DNA of 64,000 nt from Undaria pinnatifida (GCA_012845835.1 JABAKD010000013.1:7329628-7393627), one strand, 5' to 3'. Shown: positions 43,301 through 55,865, counted from the stretch's first letter. Notes: generated by a model not told the origin, from the sequence alone. Program-made: numbers and translations.

Positions 43301-46300
43301 ATGTGCACATAACAATCTCCATTGTAAATGCTGAAAAGAAATAACGGCTCTAGACTCAGGGCCTTGCTTCTTTTTCCCATGACCTTGTGGTGAAGGTCCA
43401 CTCGACCTCTGAGCACACGGCATTCTCTGAAGGCTCCAACGTATTCCACGCTGGACGTACAAACGTTGTTGGCTTAGATCCTAATGCTATAAAAATGCAC
43501 TACATATATTTCCAGCGCACACTGCCGGGGGCCGACCCACCGCACACTGTCGGCACCCGACGAACGCACACTGAAGACGACCCAGGGGGGGGGGAGGTCG
43601 AGCCGGGGGGCGCGTCGCCCCCCCCCCATGCACTGTTATTTGCACCCTAACATTGTTCGCCTGCCCTGCGAACATAACACTACACTGCGGCTTTTGAGGG
43701 ATTGTAGGTCTCCTTCTCTGGACTACACCGCGCAAAACTATGCCTTCCGTCCTATTGCAACACTGCTATACGCGGCTTTGAGGTTGCGCTCGTGCACCCA
43801 ACAATCCTCCTCCGTGCCTCTGTGCGTCTGCTACAGTGCGTCCGCAGCACACACGTGCTTCCGACACATCGTGCTTTCGGCTGCTGTCTCTGCAGCAGGA
43901 GCACTCAAGTACAGCAGTCTAATTAGCGCTTTAGACAGTGTCCTCTCACTTATTTGTCACACGGCACGCACCTCATTCTCCTGCGGCGGCTGCCTCGCTG
44001 CTTATGCTGCTCCTTTCTTGCGACTGCTGCCGGTGTCTGCTATGAGCTTTCGCGGTTTCCCTCGTGCCAGGCTTCATGGTCTTCTCAAATGTCTACGAAG
44101 AAATATCGCACTTCTTTGTGACCTGGGCGTCGGAAATAAATCCTCTCCTGATGAACACAGCCTTGTCCAAGAACCCCCACATTTCCAACTGCCACAAAAC
44201 ACCGACTGCTATTATTTCGCCCTCAGCACAAACTCCCACCCACACCGCGCATAAGACACACCGACTACTTCTGTGTTCAGTGGGAGACACCTCCCTCCTC
44301 GTAGCGTCTTGCTCGGAGTTTGCGCGTCTGGTGCGTTGCTGCTGTCGCTACTCCTCTCTTGCGACTGATGTCGGTGTCTGCTACTGCTGTCGGTACCTGC
44401 TGTGAACCTTCGTATGTTTGGTCTTTGCCTGACTTCGCGTGTCTTCGGCTTCGTACTCTCCATAGTGCCGGTTGAATCACTTGGCACGCTCTGTACAAGT
44501 AATCACTGAATAGTTTTCCCAACCGACTTCATTTCTTGTCGACTGCTACCTTAGGTCGGCCACACTTAGGACGCTGACATCCCCCTCGAGCACGTTTCGC
44601 GCCCGACGAATTTTCAGTGACAATTAAGTGTCGATTACACATAACATGATGGGCCGAGCAAGGGACGCCAGCCACCCGTTCGACTTGGAGTAGAAGATTG
44701 ACCGCGGGATAGAAATTTGACGGTTTCAGAAAACAGGTAGGCTCTGAGTTATATCCAGGAAGTTGTACATCGAAAGGTACCACGGGCCCTACAAGGAGCC
44801 TCACGAGACTACGTGGTAGCGAAAGAATGGGCCCTTGACCCTCTTCACATCGGTGCGCGTGGGCCATGTTAGGCGGAGACATGCCCGGTATCTTTCCAGC
44901 GTTTTGCCGCGCTTTTATGCGTGCTTCGGAGGTCGTCGCTCATACCGTAAACTGTTGTTGCTGTGCTCTCCATAACATAGGTGTTGGACCTCTGTACCGG
45001 CCGCTCTAACTGTCCGCTAGCTAACTCGCAATTATTTATTTGTCGGTAACCGCCAACTATCCAGCCCGTAGTCAGTGTTCAGGTCAACGCCGGAAAATCA
45101 CTCGTTACGAAGGGTGAGTGCTTCGTGCTGTCTATGCAGCGAGCCCTACCTCCACCAGCTTTATAAGACGGTTTCAATCACAGCACCCAAAGCTCTGAAG
45201 CCTGCCGCACCCACTGTACTTGTCACGAATTTGAAACAAAAACGACGGCGGGTGGAATGTTGGCACGCACTCTCAGCTGGAGATCCTTCCAAGAATATGG
45301 CGCCCTCAACCTCGATGGTTTCTCGTACCGTCGCGAAGGCAGGTTGTTTCCCGTACAAGACGTGGCGAGATTGTTTGATCCTAGTTGTGGACTGTCAGCC
45401 CCGCCTAACCATCAAACAGCCGCTGTTCTCGCTCCTGGCGCTGTTGTCGGTGGTGCTACACAGCAACGAGCCACAGCATGGGCGTGACCCACGCTTTCCA
45501 CCGAGTCTACCTGGTCATCATTGGCCCCAAGTGTGTGCGTTATCGGTGGTGTGCCCATCTCATTTCATGGCACAGGTACCGGCGTGCTACATCATAATTC
45601 CTACTGCCAGTATCTACTGACACGTCCTCTTCCGTGTGTAGGAAAATATAAACTACAGTAACGGAGGTACAATGACGGAGGAGGCCTCGAGGAAGCCAAG
45701 GTGGCCCGGGGACTTTTGCGCGGTTCTGATGATCTACTCTCCGGGGCTTATTGCAAAATTGGTGTTAGTTGGTACGACCAAGGCCATGCTTGCAAATGAA
45801 GACCATCCCAACGGCCACCCACCCACCCACCCCGACGTTCGTGCGCCACACCATCATACGTCGGGATTAGGGTCGCCGGCGCGCGTGTCCTTTGACGGGT
45901 ATGGTGCATCTGCAAGCCGCGGTCAGGTCGAACTGTCCATGACGTGCACCACATTGCGGAACAGAAATCAAGATCAGGGATGCACCGGAGGCAACACGGC
46001 CTTACGACGCCGAACACTACTGTTTCGATCACAACACAACCCACGCACCCCACGCCTACCAACTTTAACCCACGACCCATGACGTTGTTTATTTTCAAGG
46101 GACGTTTGGCGATCTCCACGCGCCGAAACATAACGACGAAGGCCTTGTGGCGGTCTCGTTGGGGAGAAATGTCACGGAGACTCCACTGTTTCTTCCAGAT
46201 TTTCTGCGCGGGCGCAGGTTCGACGTAATGTAATCCGTACCTATGGTTTAGCAGGAATAATAGATATTGCCAAGTAACCGTTTAGCAGGCGGCCCAAGTA

Positions 46301-46405
46301 GACGTTTACGTCCAGTCATGTAGCTAACGTCGCGTGCAATTCGAGTCATCAAGCGACGATCGCACCATGCAAGCGTTCCACCCTCTTGCATGGAATATTT
46401 GCGCT
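40360..46405. other. long stretch without a recognisable gene
   Basis: Open frames at 41311-41994, 43628-44254 and 45075-45620 (plus) and at 41734-42033 and 44529-44882 (minus) have no domain I can name, and most overlap open frames on the other strand. The minus-strand frame at 41734-42033 carries a TGFNQAGYDMDGYY segment suggestive of a low-complexity structural protein. C-rich runs lie near 40819, 42070 and 43620. Spliced or decayed genes could be hidden here. Confidence 0.3.
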
Positions 46406-46410
46406 ACTGA

Positions 46411-46788
46411 CACGTTCTCTCCCGTGCCCTTGCCGTCGTTGCAACGGACGTCCTGGTCACTTACCCACCCGACCGTGATACTGGAACTGCCGTCATCCCA
46501 CGCGGAGCCAAGCCCTACGAAGCGCTACAACTCCGGCTGCTGTTTTCTACCCATTACACGCACGGGCACTTCATAGCGACTCTGAACTGCGGCATAATCG
46601 CCGGGTTGGGTCTGCTGTGGGAACACGAGGGGATGGAGGTCGTGACCGGTTGCCTGGACTCCATCTGGGAAGACCCCGCCAGCCGGCCGGAATTGATCTT
46701 CTACGACAAGGGCTGTGCTCTACGGCGCTACCGCTTGAATCATCCCGTCGACTCCTGGCTGGGAACTCGTCACTTCGTTGACAGCTAA
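46411..46788 (+). pseudogene. possible KDZ-like transposase fragment
   Basis: A 126-codon open stretch without an obvious start reads TYPPDRDTGTAVIPRGAKPY, then LNCGIIAGLGLLWEHEGMEV, then RPELIFYDKGCALRRYRLNH and a final WLGTRHFVDS before TAA. The order 'C-G-I-I...G-L-L-W-x-H-E-G...YDxxC...F-(V/L)-x-D' resembles the core of transposases of the Kyakuja-Dileera-Zisupton group, where a YD-x-x-C segment carries a catalytic Asp. The expected downstream H-x-x-G-H part is not visible in frame, so the copy is broken or spliced. This is assigned from pattern memory only. Confidence 0.4.
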
Positions 46789-47071
46789 AATGGTCCTATC
46801 CCGATTTAGACAAGCCCTTTGTTGTCGGTAAATCTTGTCGTGCGTTGGCCTTCATTACTTGCGATGCAAGGATTGGGGATGGATCCGACGTGTTGGACGT
46901 TCCGTGCGTAGGAACGACGAAGGTCTTCTTGACAAGGCGCTTCGACCCCACATTAACGACGATTTAAGTTGGCTTAGACGTGTCGTCAACCATCGAAAGG
47001 CTCGAAGCAGACATATATGCTGGCGTCCTAAACACGATCATGCCGCTATTGGCGAGAATAGCGGGCAAGAC

Positions 47072-47312
47072 GCGTGCTACCATGGAGGTGCACCAGTTTT
47101 TTTTCCGAGATTCCTCAATCTGGGGGGTTCAGATCTATCTCAAAAACTGATTTGGAAAAAAATGAAACTGGTAATGGATGAAAAATCCCATGCTCTAGGT
47201 ACACAACGAAAACCACGCCAAACAAATGGTCTGTTGCCGGCGATTGAGGGTTAAGGAGCCCCGTCGTTCAGAAATATTTCAGACATAAAGTGCTGCCTCT
47301 ATGGTAGCACGC
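47072..47312. mobile_element. TIR element family 1, copy 2 (MITE-like)
   Basis: The left end GCGTGCTACCATGGAGG and the inverted right end GCGTGCTACCATAGAGG match at 16 of 17 positions. The interior (GAGATTCCTCAA, GGATGAAAAATCCCATG, TAGGTACAC, CCCCGTC.TTCAGAAA) matches 52013-52257 closely. Confidence 0.75.
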
Positions 47313-47339
47313 ACCGCAACGTATACCCACACTTGAGGC

Positions 47340-47589
47340 TTCTTCAAAAGTACATACGAAAAGGTGCCTAACGTTACGCCACGCGTGTGTCTCTTGCACC
47401 TTGGCGGAAATCACGCCACAATTTAGGTTCCATTTCCGGGGAAAATTGGAGGCGGACTGCGCCGTCTTCTGCGCTCCCGAGGCGCGAGATGATCCGATGC
47501 ACGGCAACGAATGTTTCTTGTGGAATAGTTCCATGGCGGAGAGCAGCAACTCGTGGATCCACGGTATGCCTGCTCCACGCATTGCCTAG
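47340..47589 (+). other. unassigned open frame
   Basis: The frame reads CTLAEITPQFRFHFRGKLEA, then APEARDDPMHGNECFLWNSS and MAESSNSWIHGMPAPRIA before TAG. Its mixed composition looks protein-like, but I recognise no family and the minus strand is open across it too. It lies downstream of the transposase-like fragment and a TIR element, so it may be another transposon piece. Confidence 0.25.
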
Positions 47590-49964
47590 TTTCCTTCTCT
47601 GTTGACAAAGCGGTCGCTTCAGTCGTGTTAACCCTGCGAAGTCGACCCTGGGCGACACGGATGACGACATAGACTCCGCAAGTTCCGCGAAAGGCTGCTT
47701 GCGCAAGTTTACACGAAGGCTAGAGCTTCGTTGGGAGCACAGCTGACCGAGCAACGGCTCCTTGTGCCTACTGTAGATTCGCGATTCTCAGTTGGCACCT
47801 CGCCGACGGCGTTCATATACGACGTGAAACGACCTGACCATACGCCTCCACCGTTGCTGTGATACAGACGCGAAGTTATTACCCGAAGGACTTGAAAGGC
47901 GAAAGAAAATTTTGCGCAACATGACGACGACGTAATCTGCACCGTGCTTGTTGCTCCCTTTTTTTAGAGTTCGGCACATTGTCAAGCAGATGCCTCAAGT
48001 ACTGGCGGAGTTCTTCCTTTACCAGTGAGTTTTGGTGAGAAACGAGTGCCTCTTGGCTAGGACCTTGCTTGACAAAAAATCGAACCTTCGACGATTAAGC
48101 ATTGGAGGCCGAGGACGTCCTCCTTGCAGTGTGTGGGCGGGGTGGGTGCCCAAGTAACATTGATCGTAGGGAGCTGGCGAGTGCTATGATCAAGAAACGG
48201 CACGCACATGATTCCCAGGGAGAGGGGGGAAGAAGGGTTGGGGTGTGGGGCGGGGGGCGGGGAAGGGCGGACGGCAGGACAAAGAGGTGGATGTAATTCT
48301 CTGGTGGTGGCGTGCTTGGCAGCGAAGAAACTATAGCAATTGTGACGTAAATGGGTAGTATACGATGTCCGGTCTAGTCTCCCCTTGGCGGTGTCGTGCC
48401 CGCGGACCCACGAATCGCCGTCGACAGGTTACACGCCGAGGGTGACACACGAACTGCTTGTACCGGGGAGTTTTGAGGGCTCGGAACGCCCATACCTTAG
48501 CCGGTAACGTGTACAACCTGAGTTAGGGCATGTTTGCGTAGCACCCGGCGCCGCGTCATTACGCCAAAGAATACTTTCCAGCGGAACCTGAGTCATCAAC
48601 GGAGCGGGGACGTGGTTCACACATGACGACTGAAGTTCACCGCACAAGTTCCAATATTTACCAAAAACAAAAAAGCGAACATACACAGTGGGCACATGTA
48701 GGGCCAAAACGACCTGAGAAACAGTCGGCGAAATGATAGTCTGAGACGGCGAGATTTGACGTCTGCGACAGACACCGATGGACGAAACGAGCAACTGCGC
48801 CATGGAATATCAACGGCGTGCGCCGGTGAGGCGCTCTGGCCCACACTCTCGTCACAGGGTTAAGAACACGGCCGTGATATGTGGCTGGCGCAAGCCAGGT
48901 GTGTGATAGAAACACATTTGGGCGCTGCTGTGTAGAAAATAGGCGACAAAATTGTCCTTCCGTTCCGTTTTCACGATGGGAGCGGCACGGGGGTATCTTC
49001 GCACGATGCCTTCTTTCAAGATTTCGGAAAATAAACTTAGCAGCATCGCGTTTCCGTTGTCATCGGTATTACGACCTCAATTTTGGTATGGTGGCGTCGG
49101 TCACGGGCAGGGGGCGTGAGGTTGGAAGCACCCTAATACGCCGAAATCGACGCTGAGGAAGAAGGGGCTTTGTCCGCGCAGTATCCGCTCTTACACACGA
49201 GTGGCGCGCCGGAGCCCAACGTAACGCACACCATCGAGCACATTAAACACGAAATATACGAAATACCTCACCAGACAGGATAGAACCAAGTATATATTCG
49301 ATGCGGCTGGCCGGTAACGCTTCCGTGCCTGCTGGCGGGCCGTTCATAGTTTTGTTACCTGCTGGCGGGCGTTTCAAGTTATTTGCCGCTGGTCCACCTG
49401 ATTTCCGTGCCTGTTGGTGAGCTTTTCGTATAGTATTCAACTCACAGCTGGCGTTTCCTTGTAGGTTCGGGTACGGCTACTGTCCTTCTGTGCCAACAGC
49501 TGATGTTTTAGATGGAGGTGGACGAGGCGCATCTTGCATTTGTTTTTTAAGTCAGCGTCAGACCTACCAACCTTCACATTTTGCATGACCACTCGCAACT
49601 AACTCTGTCTGCCTCGAACCTGGGGGACAGCCTGCAGAGATAACAAAGCGCAGCGTGCACAAAAACAGTTCGAATACCATAATACTCCCGACCCATCGTG
49701 TGGCATCACCTGAATGCTCCTGTGTGGAGCTCTGCCACGCATGGTCGGTCCGTATGTCTCTCTGGGTGTGCCGATGCCGGAATCCGGTTCGATTGGTGTT
49801 CGTTGGTTGACCTCTCTCGTGCCAGCTGCATCGCAGCAGCCGGCAGCCAGTCACTACACTACTGACTGGGAGAATTGTTGCCTTGGGCAAAACCTTACCT
49901 CGGCCGACTCTAATGGTACTCGTAGGGGCAAAAAATAAATGATAACAAATCCAAAATAATTTAC
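47590..49964. other. no gene recognised
   Basis: Several overlapping minus-strand frames (48429-48803, 48617-48844, 49564-49890) lack recognisable motifs. Two CTGGCGGGC phrases occur near 49332 and 49361. Confidence 0.35.
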
Positions 49965-49969
49965 TCCCA

Positions 49970-51735
49970 CGGAAGCATTAGAAAATAAATCCTTGGAGGT
50001 TTATGGAAGCTTTCGTGGAAGCTACTTCCACGCAAGTTTACTTTTTACTTCCATGACAAGTTGATATGTACGTAAAATGTAAACCTCTTTCACGGATGTA
50101 TTACTACTTTAAAAAGTGATAATTGCTTCCACCAAAGTTTTCATGGGGGTGGGTTTTCATGGGAACTGTCGTGGAAGCCGCTGAGATTCCGTAGAAGCTG
50201 CGGAAGATTACGTGGAAGTAAAACGTAGAATTCGTTGGATGTACCTTCCAACCTTTCCTGGAAGCTACTTCCAAAGCTTTCGCGAAAAGCTTTCGTGAAA
50301 GCTTTTGTGAAAGCCGGTGAGCTTCCGACCTTCCGTGTGCGCTTGCTCCCATGGAACTAAAACGTAAACATCTGTGGAAGTGCTTTCGTGAAAGCTTTCG
50401 AATGGTGGACGTTTTCGATGAAGCTTTCGTAGAAGCTTTCGTGGAAGCTACCGTGAAAAGCTTTCGTCCGACTTTCCCGAATCATTTTGTCCGACATTCC
50501 GTGGAAGCTGCTGCTTGCTTCCATGAAACTAAAACGTTAAAGTTCGTGAAAATGCTTTCGTAGAAGCTTTCTAATCCGTTTGTGCTTTCGTGGAAACTCC
50601 CGTGGGAGTTACCTCCGTGGAAACTTTCGTGGAAGTCACTTCCGTGGAAGCTACTTCCGTGGAAGCTTTCGCGGAAGTTACTTCCGTGAAAGCTTTCGTG
50701 GAAGTTACTTCCATGGAAGCTTTCGTGGAAGTTACTTCCGTGGAAGTTTTCGTGGAAGTTACTTCCGTGGAAGCTTTCGTAGAAGATTTTGTGGAAGATA
50801 CTTCCATGGAAGCTTTCGTGGAAGCTTTCGTGGAATCCTCCGTGGAAGTTACTTCCATGGAAGCTTTGGTGGAAGTTTTCGTGGAAGTTACTTCCATGGA
50901 AGCTTCCGTGGAAGTTACTTCCGTGGAAGCTTTGGTGAAAGCTTTTGTGGAAGTTACTTCCATGGAAGCTTTGGTGGAAGCTTTCGTATAAGTTACTTCC
51001 ATGGAAGCTTTGGTGGAAGCTTTCGTATAAGTTACTTCCATGGAAGCTTTCGTGGAAGCTTTCGTATAAGTTACTTCCATTCAATCTTTCGTGGAAGCTT
51101 TTGTGGAAGCTTCCGTGAAAGTTACTTCCGTGAAAGGTTTCGTGGAAGCTTTCGTGAAAGTTACTTCCATGGAAGCTTTCATAGAAGCTTTAGGGGAAGC
51201 TTTCGTGGAATTTTCTTGCATGGAAGCTTCTATGGAAGCTTTCGTGGAATTTTTCGTGGAAGTTATTTGCATGAAAGCTTTCGTGGAAGATTTCTTGGAA
51301 GCTTCCGTGGAAGTAACTCCCATGGAAGCTTTCGGGAAGGCCTTCGTGGAAGTTACTTCCATGAAAGCTTGCATGGAAGCTTATGTGGAAGTTACTTCCG
51401 TGAAAGCTGTCGTGGAAGTTACTTCCATGGAAGCTTTCGTGGGAGCTTTCGTGGGAGCTTTCGTGGAAGCTTTTATGGAAGCTTTTGCGGAAGCTCCCGT
51501 ATAAATAACTTCCGTGGAAGCTTCCACTACCTTAATGGAAGCTTCCGTGGAAGCTTTCATGGATGCACTTCCCTGAAAGCTTTCGCGAAAGCTTCCGTGG
51601 AAGCTTGTGGCTTTTTCTTGTAGTGGAAGTTTCCATATTTTTAATGAAAGCGTCAACGAAAGCCTCCATGAAAGATTCCATAGCTTCCATAGCTTCCATA
51701 AGCTTCCACGGAAGCTTTCATGAGCTTCCACGCAA
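49970..51735. repeat. palindromic GAAGCTTCC satellite, block 3
   Basis: This is the largest block, about 1.77 kb. From 50600 to 51600 the dominant unit is a 27-base alternation of GAAGTTACTTCCATG (15) and GAAGCTTTCGTG (12). GGAAGTTACTTCC is a 6-bp inverted repeat around one base. The tract is open for 347 codons in one plus frame and 200 codons in one minus frame. The ends (before 50600 and after 51640) are less regular. Confidence 0.95.
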
Positions 51736-52012
51736 AATGTAAGTAGTGCAGTAGACCGGGAAAAGGTCTCGTGCACATGTCGCAGACTAATGTTGCGCAC
51801 GTGCCAGACTTCCGCTACAATATTTTTCTCCTGCCTACTCTCGCCAAAAACGGCTACAGATTCGAAGACGCCGCAAGGGGGTTGTTGCCAAGATTCTGGT
51901 AGTTTCGTCGTGTTTCCGTTGACGGGGAACCTGTACAGCCTTTATGGCTACCGGGTCGACTGCAGCGCAAGGGGAATACCTATGCAGTACTCCCCCCAGG
52001 ACACCTGCCCAG

Positions 52013-52257
52013 ACACGTGCTACGGTAGAGGTGCACCACCTTTATTCTAAGATTCCTCAACTTGGAAGCTTAATATCTCTCCCAACACCTGATTCGGAGA
52101 AAAATAAAATTGCTACCGGATGAAAAATCCCATGACCTAGGTACACGACGAGAATTTCATGAATTTAATTGACCTATTTCCGGCTATTTGGGTGGAGTAG
52201 CCCCGTCATTCAGAAACCATTTCAGACGAAAAGTGCTACCTTTATCGTAGCACGCGT
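52013..52257. mobile_element. TIR element family 1, copy 3, abutting copia integrase
   Basis: The left end ACACGTGCTACGGTAGAGGT and the inverted right end ACGCGTGCTACGATAAAGGT match well. Immediately to the right, at 52258, recognisable copia integrase sequence begins, so this element marks the left boundary of that pseudogene. Confidence 0.75.
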
Positions 52258-52592
52258 CCCCAATAAGCCCGTGGTTGACATCAACGATTACCCCCGCGCG
52301 GCTGGACCCTCCCACGAGGTACTACTCCGCAAGACCACGGAGCAGCAAGGGATCGTCCTCGAGTGAAAGCTGCTGGAGTGCAAAGGGTGCTCTATGGCAA
52401 AGGCTCTCCGCAAAGGTATCAAGCAGTCCACGCACAAATGAGCAAATGAGAAGCTCGCAGTTTTTTCGTGGGTTTGAGTGGGCTTAAGGTGGTAGATTCT
52501 CTCGGGGGGAAGGGGTATACTCTCATCGTACGCGACGATTTTTCACGGCATACGTGGGCGTATTTTGTGCACCGCAAATCAGATGCCGCGGA
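52258..52592 (+). pseudogene. copia integrase, left fragment
   Basis: It reads VVDINDYPRAAG, then CKGCSMAKALRKGIKQSTHK (the C-x-x-C end of the zinc segment), then VVDSLGGKGYTLIVRDDFSR and FVHRKSDAA (start of the catalytic core, first Asp in VVDSLGG). Stops and at least one frame change are present. The frame is cut at the target duplication GCGGA (52588-52592) and continues at 57485. Confidence 0.85.
52588..52592 (+). repeat. target-site duplication, left copy (GCGGA)
   Basis: It is identical to 57480-57484. The two copies bracket the antisense LTR element. Confidence 0.85.
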
Positions 52593-53036
52593 TGTGAATA
52601 GCCTGTGAACACAATGGTTGTGTGGAGGCTTTGTCTTCTATGCGAAGAGATGAAGAGGTGGCACCGAAGTGTCTGTTAAGATCACTTGTAATGAGAAAGA
52701 AAAAGGATAGTTTAGAAAGGGCGCTTGAGGCCAAAAAGAGAAGAAGAAGAAGAAGAAGAAGAAGAAGAAGAAGAAGAAAAAGCAGGGAAAGAAGGAAGAG
52801 TTGGGAGAAGGATCATGGTGGGTTGCATCACCACTTGATCATCAGGAAACAATGCCCGTAGTATGGTTGAATACCGAGACAACGGGACAACCTTAACATA
52901 CTCAAATCTACGTTTACATCTAGGTTCCATCGAAGATTCAACTTAAGATTCAACGAAAGCTTCAACTGCATATCTTATTCGTGTGAATAGACTGCGCATT
53001 AACTTAGATTTGAATCCAAGGTTCACACTCTCAACA
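52593..53036 (-). repeat. 3' LTR of antisense element (444 bp)
   Basis: On the minus strand it starts TGTTGAGAGTG and ends CTATTCACA, the usual TG...CA. It holds a long GAA/AGA microsatellite (about 52737-52785), expanded relative to the partner LTR. Confidence 0.9.
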
Positions 53037-54300
53037 CGCCCCCATAATTCGAAGTCAGATTGCTAGAGAATCCTCATACTTGAAAAACAAATTCGTAAAA
53101 GAATAAAAAACAAATGGGTCTCATATTCGGTCCGGTGTATCAACCGCGGCAATATGGATGTATCCATGTTATCCACACAATTTACAAAAAATAAAATAAA
53201 ATAAAATCTTACAAGAAAATATACGTTAAAAAAAAATACGCTTGGTGTAATTACCAGCCATAAACACCCTAGAATATAAAACGCAAAGATACGTCTGCTG
53301 CTGGGTTTTAAAACACGCTTCCTGAATTGTACTAAATAGATGAACAATACTAGACAAATAAAGGGAATTGTGGACAAGGGTCCATTACGACAAAATAAAA
53401 CATTCTCACTATCCAGTTGTTTGTTTCGTGTACTTACGTACTTCTGCACTTGAAAAATAAGAAACATATAGAATTACGAATACTGATAGTACTGTAATAG
53501 ACTATGATGGGTGTAGTCATAGTCCATCAACAAGCTATATCCCGAAAAAAGAAGAAACAGACTAACTAACTAACAAACAAACAAAGGTCGCTGCTGTAAG
53601 TTAACCACGCCACTTCAATATGACCCTAGGATGCGCATATAATGATAAAATGTCTGATACTAATCGTACGCTGAAGAGCATAAGAGAGACAGTCCTTCGT
53701 GAGCCTTTACTCCTTAATGCTGGGATATATACTCGTACGCATTTTCCGGTAGAACATGGCTTATTGATGTACGATCGCTGACATAAGTTCATACAACCCA
53801 TAGTTCGACCTTTACTAATACGTAACTGGCGAGCAGTTGCAACTTTATAGTTAACAAAGAACTGCTGCACTAAGTAATATTTTCTACTTGTCAATTTCAA
53901 CCGTACCCACATTTCCAGCGCCTGTCGCCGATTGTTGACGGGAGTGCCGTTCGGGTAGCTGTTGATGGAACTCTTTCGTATAGAAGGTAAAGGAGGGCTG
54001 AAGAAGCGCTTGGACAGAGACGGGGAGAAAGGTTGTGATGCGACGTGTCGTACGTCGGCCTTGTTTTTCCCCTGTCCATGGCAGTTTTGTAGCTGAATTA
54101 TAATAGGCCAATCGTTTGTCGATACATTGCCTATTGGTTGCTCGGTGCATCGCGGTTTGTCGGTGATTGAAAAGTCCGACCGCACACGGTACAATCCGAT
54201 CGTACACCGTACACGGCGGAATTAAGAACAGGCTTGATTTTTTCCCACTTATGAAACGCCGCAATCTTGTATGGAACTCCATGAAGCAATGATTTTTGCG
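53037..54300 (-). other. 3' part of antisense element, no domain recognised
   Basis: The minus-strand frame at 53601-54579 contains no integrase, reverse transcriptase or RNase H motif. The region may be internal deletion debris or a 3' untranslated part. Confidence 0.5.
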
Positions 54301-54301
54301 A

Positions 54302-55630
54302 TCATGGAGGTGGCCTGAGAAAATTTGCAAGGCCGTCGCGATGGTCAAAGGCGGTCTTGCGAGCCAGAGCTGTAGTTGCGACTTCAAGGTGTTGGAGCTT
54401 AGAAGGAGTTCTCCGAGCTGAAGTCGTTGATCTTCCAGCAGAGGTCGCTGAAGGTTTGCATTCTTCCGCTTGTGGTGTGGCCATAGATTGCGCGTAGGTG
54501 TTGGGTACCGAAGTAGATACCGGACGGTTTGTTTTTTCCATTCTGAGAGCCCTGCTGGTGTACTGCGAAACGTTATCAAACTGCTGTTTTGGCGATCCTT
54601 GGCGTTGGAGGGCCGGCTGAAGCGCTCTTACTTGAGAAGTGGCCGAGTCTGCTGCTGGTTGAACGGAAGGCGCCTCTTCGATGAAGGAGCTTCTTTTTAC
54701 CCTGCTGTGATGGTCGGTATGTTTTGCCATGTCGGCGTATCCTAGCAGGTCAGTACTCACCAGTTTTGTATGTTCACTGGAAAGGTTAGGTCGCAATATC
54801 TTACGGTGTTCCTGTTGAGTGCTCTTAATGATCTTGCACGTATCACACGCCGATAAAGTGTCTGAAAAATTTGCCCCACACTCTGGGATATTTCTCACCT
54901 CGGCCATCACCTGCTTGGGATGACCCAGCCTCCTGTGCCCGATGTTAGCTGGAACGGCTTTAGGCGGGGAAGTAGCTTCAGTGGTAGTTGAAGCTTGAAC
55001 AGCGAGGACGGTTTCCGGTTTGATTTTTTTGCCAGAAATGGTGGGAAACGCTGTCTCAGGTGTTCGGCTGGTAGCACCAGTGGTGAGGTCGAGATGATGC
55101 AGAGAAGAGCAGTGGCTGTGCTTACGCAGGGGTATAGCAAAAGCACCCATGTCCAGATACGACTGCGTGGCGATGATCATAGTGACCCCTCTCGCAGCCG
55201 CTGATCCCCCCGAAAATAAGTGCCTGCCTAGCCCAGGTACGATCGTGACAGGAAGCTGTACAGAGTGCTTAGAGCCTATATGGCCCAACACTTGTACGAC
55301 CAAAACCCCTTGACCAACATCATAAAGGCGATGGTTTCCCGTTACGTTGATTATTACGGGAGGGTCCAGCTGCACGTAGTGGTTCATTTTATGTTCAATG
55401 CCCGGTAGAAGCTGATTTTCGATGAAGTGGCTAGAAGCTCCGCTGTCCGCAGTCATGGAGAAGTCGACGGGCTGCGCGGCGATCTTGATCGGAGGTGCGG
55501 CGATGAAATAGCCTATACCAACTGGAGGTGAGGATGGACAGGAAGGAGTCGCGAAGGACGTAAAAGTAGCTGGTGTAGTCGCAGCCGCAGTAGTGGATGG
55601 AGCATGTATCTCTGGGACGTAAGCTTCCAT
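54302..55630 (-). pseudogene. protease and integrase zinc segment of antisense element
   Basis: A 442-codon open frame contains the aspartic protease motif TADSGASSHF (about 55420-55450), TGNHRLYDVGQG and a FSGG segment. A pre-integrase zinc segment follows with H-x-x-LGHP and ACDTCK (about 54830-54960), then LVSTDLLG, where the integrase core should start. Instead only a short TDHHSRVK stretch follows. The frame then passes into a Ser/Thr/Pro-rich linker and ends. The catalytic integrase core appears deleted in frame, which is unusual because the rest stays open. Confidence 0.85.
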
Positions 55631-55699
55631 TTGCGTTGTTGAAGTTGGAGTTGTGGCGGTCTTGGCGTGAGCGCTGCGGTTGTTATTATGCCGGCCATT

Positions 55700-55865
55700 T
55701 TATTGACCAGGACGAGGGCGACGGGTTATATTGTCGTCCCGCATTTGAGACCGACAGTCGCTTTATCGTGGCGATCGGTATTATGCAGGCTACACCACAA
55801 ATTATTTCGAGATGTCGGGGGAGGTTTCTTCCTCGACATCTTTCCCTTGCTTTTGAAGCAATTTT
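55700..55865 (-). pseudogene. zinc-knuckle-like segment between gag and protease
   Basis: The minus strand reads NNLWCSLHNTDRHDKATVGL, then KCG. The pattern W-C-x2-H-x5-H resembles the zinc motif of copia gag C-termini, with the final Cys possibly lost. It is followed by a stop near 55718. Confidence 0.5.

Noticed and set aside
43628-44254. 208-codon open frame
   Set aside because: Cys/Leu/Ser-rich, no motif, overlapping frames also open. Not enough to call a gene.
50482-51623. Long open frames (347 codons plus strand, 200 codons minus strand) predicting HGSFRGSF-type proteins
   Set aside because: Several frames on both strands are open over the same palindromic satellite with unit lengths divisible by three. 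No frame is favoured and no domain is present.
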